Origin: JADJPL01 sp041183125
Lineage (GTDB): Bacteria; Bacteroidota; Bacteroidia; Chitinophagales; Saprospiraceae
Reading direction: 5' to 3'
NCBI GenBank assembly: GCA_041183125.1
Contig: JBEGMH010000183.1
Coordinates: 1 to 12,199, forward strand
Length of the DNA stretch: 12,199 bases
In this document: positions 5,459 through 12,199 of the stretch, piece after piece
How positions within the stretch are numbered: position 1 is the stretch's first letter
How the letters are laid out: the number at the start of each line of letters is the position of its first letter
The notes under the pieces: generated by a model
The model's input: the letters and a program-made list of their open reading frames with translations, nothing else
Database searches by the model: none
What the model was told of the DNA's origin: nothing
Made by a program: the position numbers and the translations under genes

Positions 5459-5839
5459 ATGGCGGATTTGAAAGCTCTCGCGGAAACGCTGGTAAACCTG
5501 ACGGTAAAGCAAGTCAACGAACTGGCGGACATCCTCAAGACGGAGTACGGTATTGAACCTGCAGCAGCAGCAGTTGCGGTAGCTGCACCAGCAGCAGGTG
5601 GCGATGCTGGCCCGGCAGTCCAGGAGAAAACGGAATTCGACGTTATCCTCGCTTCGGCTGGCGCCAAGAAACTCGATGTTGTAAAAGAAGTTAAAAACCT
5701 TCTGGGCCTCGGCCTGAAAGAAGCTAAAGACCTGGTGGACGGGGCTCCGAGCCCACTGAAGCAGGGCGTGTCCAAAGAGGAAGCTGAAATGCTGAAAGCT
5801 AAGCTGGAAGAAGCTGGCGCTCAGGTCGAACTGAAGTAA
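5459..5839 (+). CDS. rplL: 50S ribosomal protein L7/L12
   Basis: L7/L12 is the multicopy stalk protein that recruits translational GTPases, including EF-Tu encoded upstream. The 126-residue product shows the N-terminal dimerisation domain (1-33, with LAETLVNLTVKQVNELADIL). An Ala/Pro/Gly-rich hinge follows (about 35-52, encoded partly by a GCA-rich run near 5561-5600). The globular C-terminal domain (56-126) has EKTEFDVIL, KKLDVVKEVKNLLGLGLKEA, KDLVDGAP and the end KLEEAGAQVELK. Length and domain order are normal. The leader before the ATG is very A-rich (GTAAAAAATCAAACC) and has no Shine-Dalgarno motif. Confidence 0.98.
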   Translation: MADLKALAETLVNLTVKQVNELADILKTEYGIEPAAAAVAVAAPAAGGDAGPAVQEKTEFDVILASAGAKKLDVVKEVKNLLGLGLKEAKDLVDGAPSPLKQGVSKEEAEMLKAKLEEAGAQVELK

Positions 5840-5842
5840 TCC

Positions 5843-5913
5843 TCAAGGACGCGACTTGACCAAAACCAACTATGTCTATATCGCTGATTGGTTCTTAGGT
5901 TCTGTTGCAACCA
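5843..5913 (+). other. Rearrangeable short helices early in the rplL-rpoB gap
   Basis: TCAAG (5843-5847) can pair with CTTGA (5855-5859) just after the rplL stop. TTGGTT (5888-5893) can pair with AACCAA upstream (5864-5869), or its TGGTT part can pair with AACCA downstream (5909-5913). The two pairings exclude each other. The helices are short and may be chance, but the region is 233 bases long without a gene. Confidence 0.25.
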
Positions 5914-5917
5914 TACG

Positions 5918-5949
5918 GGCTTAGCGGATTGCATGCAATCCGCTAAGCC
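5918..5949 (+). promoter_or_regulatory. Perfect 32-nt palindrome between rplL and rpoB
   Basis: GGCTTAGCGGATTGCA (5918-5933) is followed directly by its exact reverse complement (5934-5949). As RNA it would form about 14 bp with a CATG loop. There is no T run after it, so it is not a classical terminator. In E. coli the same gap holds an attenuator and an RNase III cleavage hairpin that set RNA polymerase subunit levels relative to ribosomal proteins, so a similar role is a reasonable inference here. As DNA it could instead be an operator. Confidence 0.7.
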
Positions 5950-5977
5950 TATCGTCATATTACTACAACGTGTGATG

Positions 5978-6012
5978 GAGCTGTGGTCTCCCCCAGGGCT
6001 CGTTCGTTTTTT
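5978..6012 (+). terminator. Terminator-like attenuator just before rpoB
   Basis: GAG (5978-5980) pairs with CTC (5999-6001), and CTGTGG (5981-5986) pairs with CCCCAG (5991-5996) with one mismatch. A GG bulge (5997-5998) separates the two helices. The hairpin is followed by GTTCG and a six-T run (6007-6012). It lies about 60 bases before the preferred rpoB start. It probably lets only part of the upstream transcription reach rpoB and rpoC. Confidence 0.4.
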
Positions 6013-6072
6013 AATACTTCGATGGAGATAGCCCCGGCTACCCCCGTCTGTACTCATAAATCAGAATCGCAG

Positions 6073-9000
6073 ATGACTTCCAACGGAAAGGTCCTTTCTG
6101 CCGAAATGCAGCGCATCAGCTTCGGCAAAACTAAATTCGCCTCCGATTACCCGGATTTTCTCGAAATCCAGTTGAAGTCCTTCCAGGAGTTCTTTCAATT
6201 GGAAACCACTCCGGAAAATCGCATCAATGAAGGCCTGTACAAAGTGTTTCAGGAAAACTTCCCCATCATGGATGCCCGGAGCATCTTCGAACTGGAGTTC
6301 CTGGACTATTTCATCGATCCGCCCCGATATACGATCGACGAATGTATGCAGCGCGGACTGACCTACAGCGTGCCGCTTAAAGCCAAGCTGAAACTGTCCT
6401 GTAACGATGAGGAACACGTGGACTTCCAGACCATCGTACAGGATGTTTTCTTAGGGAACATTCCCTACATGACCCCCAAAGGAACGTTCGTGATCAATGG
6501 CGCTGAACGGGTCATCGTCTCCCAGCTCCACCGCTCCCCCGGGGTATTCTTCGGGCAAAGCGTGCACCCCAATGGTACGAAAATCTACTCGGCCCGGGTC
6601 ATCCCCTTCAAAGGGGCCTGGATGGAGTTCGCTACCGATATCAATACGGTCATGTATGCCTACATTGACCGCAAAAAGAAGTTCCCGGTCACTACCCTGC
6701 TCCGCGCCATCGGGTATGACACGGATAAAGCTATCCTCGATATCTTCGACTTAGCCGACGAAATCGCCGCTAATCGCGATAACCTCGAAAATGCCGTCGG
6801 CCGCAAATTAGCCGCCCGTGTCCTGCGCTCCTGGTTGGAAGACTTCGTGGACGAAGATACCGGCGAGGTGGTGACCATCGAACGCAACGAAATTATCCTC
6901 GAACGCGATGTCATCCTCGATGAGGATAATATCGAACTCATCCTGGAATCCGGCACCGAACTGGTCGTCCTCCAAAAGGAAGGCATCGAACTCGATTACT
7001 CTATCATCTACAATACGCTGCAAAAGGATACGACCAACACCGAAATGGACGCTGTCCGCTACATCTATAAGCAGCTCCGTGGCGCAGATGCACCCGACGA
7101 CGATACAGCCCGCGGCATCATCGAAAAGTTGTTCTTCTCCGATAAACGCTACAACCTCGGGGAAGTAGGCCGGTATAAAATCAACCGCAAACTGGAACTG
7201 AACTCGAGTGAAGATACGCTCGTGCTCACAAAAGAAGATATCATCTCTATCGTCAAATACCTCGTCAGCCTGATGAACCAAAAGGCGGATATAGACGATA
7301 TTGACCACTTGAGCAACCGCCGGGTGCGCACAGTAGGGGAGCAGTTGTTCGCCCAGTTCGGGGTCGGCCTGGCCCGTATGGCCCGCACTATCCGCGAGCG
7401 CATGAACGTGCGCGACAACGAAGTGTTCACCCCCGTCGACCTGATCAACGCACGTACCTTGTCCTCGGTCATCAACTCCTTCTTCGGCACCAGCCAGTTG
7501 TCGCAGTTCCTGGACCAGACCAACCCGCTCTCGGAAATTACCCACAAACGGCGTATCTCCGCATTAGGCCCGGGAGGCCTCTCGCGCGAACGCGCAGGCT
7601 TCGAAGTGCGCGACGTCCACTATTCCCACTACGGACGCCTCTGTACCATCGAAACCCCGGAAGGCCCCAACATCGGCCTTATCTCTACGCTCTGCGTACA
7701 TGCGAAAATCAATAAAATGGGCTTCCTGGAAACTCCGTACCGCAAAGTGCAGGACGGAGTCGTAGTGAAAGAGGGAGGCCCCCTCTACTTATCGGCAGAA
7801 GGCGAGGACGAATATAAAATCGCCCAGGCCAACGCCCCACTCGACAACGAGGGCCGCTTCCTGGCCGACCAAATCAAGTGCCGCGACTCCGGGGAATTCC
7901 CCGTCCTGTCACCCCCGGAAATCGAATACATGGACGTCGCCCCCAACCAAATCGTAGGGGTCTCCGCTTCCATGATCCCCTTCCTGGAAAACGACGACGC
8001 CAACCGCGCCCTCATGGGCTCGAACATGCAACGCCAGGCCGTACCCCTGCTGAAACCCCGCTCGCCCATCGTCGGCACCGGCCTGGAAGGCAAGGTAGCC
8101 CGCGACTCCCGCATGTTGTTCAACGCAGAAGGCAACGGGGTCGTCGAGTACGTGGACGCCAATCGCATCGAAGTGCGCTACGACCGCACCGACGACGAGC
8201 TGTTGGTCTCTTTCGAGGACAGCCTCAAGGTATATGACCTGATCAAGTTCCGCCGTACCAACCAGGGTACCTGTATCAACCTGCGCCCTATCGTGCGCAA
8301 AGGAGACCGGGTCGAAAGAGGCCAGATCCTCTGCGACGGATACGCAACCGATAACGGGGAACTCGCCCTCGGGCAAAATATGAAGGTGGCCTTCATGCCC
8401 TGGAAAGGATACAACTTCGAAGACGCCATCGTGATCTCGGAACGCGTCGTACGGGAAGATGTCTTCACCTCGGTACACATCGAACACTTCGAACTCGATG
8501 TCCGCGATACCAAACTGGGCGAAGAGGAACTCACCAACGATATCCCCAACGTGAGCGAGGAAGCTACCAAAGACCTGGATGAAAACGGTATCATCCGCGT
8601 CGGCGCCTGGGTCAAGGAAGGCGATATCCTGATCGGGAAAATCACCCCCAAAGGGGAGTCAGACCCTACCCCCGAGGAAAAACTGCTGCGCGCTATCTTC
8701 GGCGATAAAGCCGGCGATGTGAAAGATGCTTCCCTCAAGGCGCCCCCCTCCATCAACGGGGTCATCATTGACAAGCAACTGTTCTCCAGGGCTAAAAAGG
8801 ACAAAGTCCAGAAAACCCAGGAAAAAGACCAAATTACCCGCCTCGACGACCAGCATAAAATCGAGCTCAATGAACTGTTGACCAAATTGGTGGACAAGTT
8901 GATGCTCCTGCTGAAAGACAAGGCTTCCAATGGGGTCAAAACGGTCTATAACAATATGGTCATCCCCAAAGGATCCAAATTCACACCGGATGTGCTGCGC

Positions 9001-9894
9001 GACGTGGACTACACCTCCGTGGACTACAGCAACTGGACGGATGTACCCGCCACTAATGAGCTGGTAGCCAAACTGTTGCACAATTACAGCATCAAGGTCA
9101 ACGAAGAAATCGGACGTACTAAGCGCGAGAAGTTCAACATCAGCATAGGCGATGAACTCCCCGCAGGCGTGCTGAAATTGGCCAAAGTGTATATGGCCAA
9201 AAAACGCAAGCTGAAAGTGGGCGACAAACTCGCCGGCCGACATGGAAACAAGGGCATCGTATCGCGTATCGTACGCATCGAGGACATGCCCTTCCTGGAA
9301 GACGGCACCCCCGTGGATATCGTACTCAACCCCCTGGGCGTACCCTCCCGTATGAACCTGGGACAGATCTTCGAAACGGTACTCGGTTGGGCAGGGGAGA
9401 AAATGGGCGTGAAATTCGCTACCCCCATCTTCGACGGGGCCAGCCAGGAGGAAATCGAAAACTGGATCCAGAAAGCAGGGCTCCCTTCCCTGGGCCAAAC
9501 GTACCTGCACGACGGCGAAACCGGCGATCGCTTCCACCAGCAAGCTACCGTAGGCGTCATCTATATGCTCAAACTGTCGCACATGGTAGATGATAAAATG
9601 CACTCGCGCTCGATCGGCCCCTACTCGCTCATCACCCAGCAGCCGTTGGGCGGTAAAGCACAGTTCGGTGGCCAGCGCTTCGGGGAAATGGAAGTGTGGG
9701 CGCTCGAGGCTTTTGGCGCTGCCAATATCCTCCAGGAACTGCTCACCATCAAGTCCGATGATATCAACGGACGCGCTAAAGCATACGAGGCCATCGTCAA
9801 AGGGGACAACCTGCCGGAACCCAATATACCGGAGTCCTTCAACGTACTGGTACATGAACTTCGCGGCCTGGCCCTCGACGTCAAGTTTGAATAA
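6073..9894 (+). CDS. rpoB: DNA-directed RNA polymerase subunit beta
   Basis: RpoB forms one pincer of RNA polymerase and part of its active centre. From the ATG at 6073 it has 1273 residues, close to the roughly 1270 I recall for Bacteroidota. The frame stays open upstream to ATG 6022 (+17 residues) and GTG 5983 (+30). Those extensions do not look like RpoB, and 5983 falls inside the attenuator hairpin, so 6073 is preferred. Landmarks are YPDFLEIQLKSF near the N-terminus and GAERVIVSQLHRSPGVFF (143-160). The rifampicin pocket SQLSQFLDQTNPLSEITHKR follows, with Asp481, His491 and Ser496 equal to E. coli 516, 526 and 531, all sensitive-type. Next come Lys1044 and Lys1052 (E. coli 1065, 1073) and GRHGNKG. 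The end is PESFNVLVHELRGLALDVKFE. rpoC follows after 21 bases. Confidence 0.98.
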   Translation: MTSNGKVLSAEMQRISFGKTKFASDYPDFLEIQLKSFQEFFQLETTPENRINEGLYKVFQENFPIMDARSIFELEFLDYFIDPPRYTIDECMQRGLTYSVPLKAKLKLSCNDEEHVDFQTIVQDVFLGNIPYMTPKGTFVINGAERVIVSQLHRSPGVFFGQSVHPNGTKIYSARVIPFKGAWMEFATDINTVMYAYIDRKKKFPVTTLLRAIGYDTDKAILDIFDLADEIAANRDNLENAVGRKLAARVLRSWLEDFVDEDTGEVVTIERNEIILERDVILDEDNIELILESGTELVVLQKEGIELDYSIIYNTLQKDTTNTEMDAVRYIYKQLRGADAPDDDTARGIIEKLFFSDKRYNLGEVGRYKINRKLELNSSEDTLVLTKEDIISIVKYLVSLMNQKADIDDIDHLSNRRVRTVGEQLFAQFGVGLARMARTIRERMNVRDNEVFTPVDLINARTLSSVINSFFGTSQLSQFLDQTNPLSEITHKRRISALGPGGLSRERAGFEVRDVHYSHYGRLCTIETPEGPNIGLISTLCVHAKINKMGFLETPYRKVQDGVVVKEGGPLYLSAEGEDEYKIAQANAPLDNEGRFLADQIKCRDSGEFPVLSPPEIEYMDVAPNQIVGVSASMIPFLENDDANRALMGSNMQRQAVPLLKPRSPIVGTGLEGKVARDSRMLFNAEGNGVVEYVDANRIEVRYDRTDDELLVSFEDSLKVYDLIKFRRTNQGTCINLRPIVRKGDRVERGQILCDGYATDNGELALGQNMKVAFMPWKGYNFEDAIVISERVVREDVFTSVHIEHFELDVRDTKLGEEELTNDIPNVSEEATKDLDENGIIRVGAWVKEGDILIGKITPKGESDPTPEEKLLRAIFGDKAGDVKDASLKAPPSINGVIIDKQLFSRAKKDKVQKTQEKDQITRLDDQHKIELNELLTKLVDKLMLLLKDKASNGVKTVYNNMVIPKGSKFTPDVLRDVDYTSVDYSNWTDVPATNELVAKLLHNYSIKVNEEIGRTKREKFNISIGDELPAGVLKLAKVYMAKKRKLKVGDKLAGRHGNKGIVSRIVRIEDMPFLEDGTPVDIVLNPLGVPSRMNLGQIFETVLGWAGEKMGVKFATPIFDGASQEEIENWIQKAGLPSLGQTYLHDGETGDRFHQQATVGVIYMLKLSHMVDDKMHSRSIGPYSLITQQPLGGKAQFGGQRFGEMEVWALEAFGAANILQELLTIKSDDINGRAKAYEAIVKGDNLPEPNIPESFNVLVHELRGLALDVKFE

Positions 9895-9915
9895 CCGCTC
9901 TAAACATCGCACAAT

Positions 9916-12199
<2,284 letters not shown>

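Noticed and set aside
5362..5556. A 64-codon + strand frame overlapping the rplJ-rplL gap and the start of rplL
   Set aside because: It overlaps rplL in another frame, has an unremarkable composition, and has no recognisable motif.
5918..5949. The palindrome as a dif site for the recombinase
   Set aside because: A dif site has two imperfect 11-base arms around a central spacer. This is one perfect palindrome without a spacer, inside a ribosomal operon.
8659..9912. A 417-codon open frame antisense to rpoB, and other long antisense frames in rpoB and rpoC
   Set aside because: They lie opposite well-conserved polymerase genes and arise from the strong codon bias of those genes. No initiation signal or protein-family motif is seen.

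Overview
This window carries the core translation and transcription cluster of a bacterium that looks like a member of the Bacteroidota. Three things point there. Gene starts mostly lack Shine-Dalgarno motifs and follow A/T-rich leaders. The tRNA promoter has the TTTG / TAnnTTTG form used by the Bacteroidota primary sigma factor. The RpoB and RpoC sequences match, from memory, Bacteroidota homologues better than E. coli. Coding DNA is moderately GC-rich with many C-ending codons, which would suit a Saprospiria or Chitinophagia-like lineage, but the exact class is a guess.

Layout, all on the + strand: (1) 1-595, the C-terminal two thirds of a XerC/XerD-type tyrosine recombinase, cut by the left edge. 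(2) 596-823, a noncoding stretch with a strong promoter and the leader of a tRNA transcript. (3) 824-1248, four tRNA genes, Thr(TGT), Tyr(GTA), Gly(TCC) and Thr(GGT), leading into tuf (EF-Tu, 1304-2500). This is the same order as thrU-tyrU-glyT-thrT-tufB of E. coli. (4) 2613-2688, tRNA-Trp(CCA), then secE and nusG. (5) rplK, rplA, rplJ and rplL, which build the L11, L1 and L10-L7/L12 stalk regions of the large subunit. (6) rpoB, complete, and rpoC, cut by the right edge after about 761 codons.

Together the genes supply aminoacyl-tRNA delivery (tRNAs, EF-Tu), the ribosomal GTPase-associated centre that EF-Tu works on (L11, L10, L7/L12), the L1 stalk, a membrane translocon subunit (SecE), the NusG elongation factor, and the two large RNA polymerase subunits. 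All genes point the same way with short gaps, so they could be read as one or a few long transcripts. No mobile element, CRISPR array, phage gene or unrecognised gene was found, and I see no new biological system.

The less ordinary content lies in the gaps. There are strong hairpins between tRNA-Tyr and tRNA-Gly, between tuf and tRNA-Trp, before rplA, after rplJ, and between rplL and rpoB. The rplL-rpoB gap has a perfect 32-nt palindrome followed by a terminator-like hairpin with a T6 run. A candidate internal promoter lies before rplL. These are probable sites of RNA processing, attenuation or ribosomal-protein feedback, and all need experimental support.
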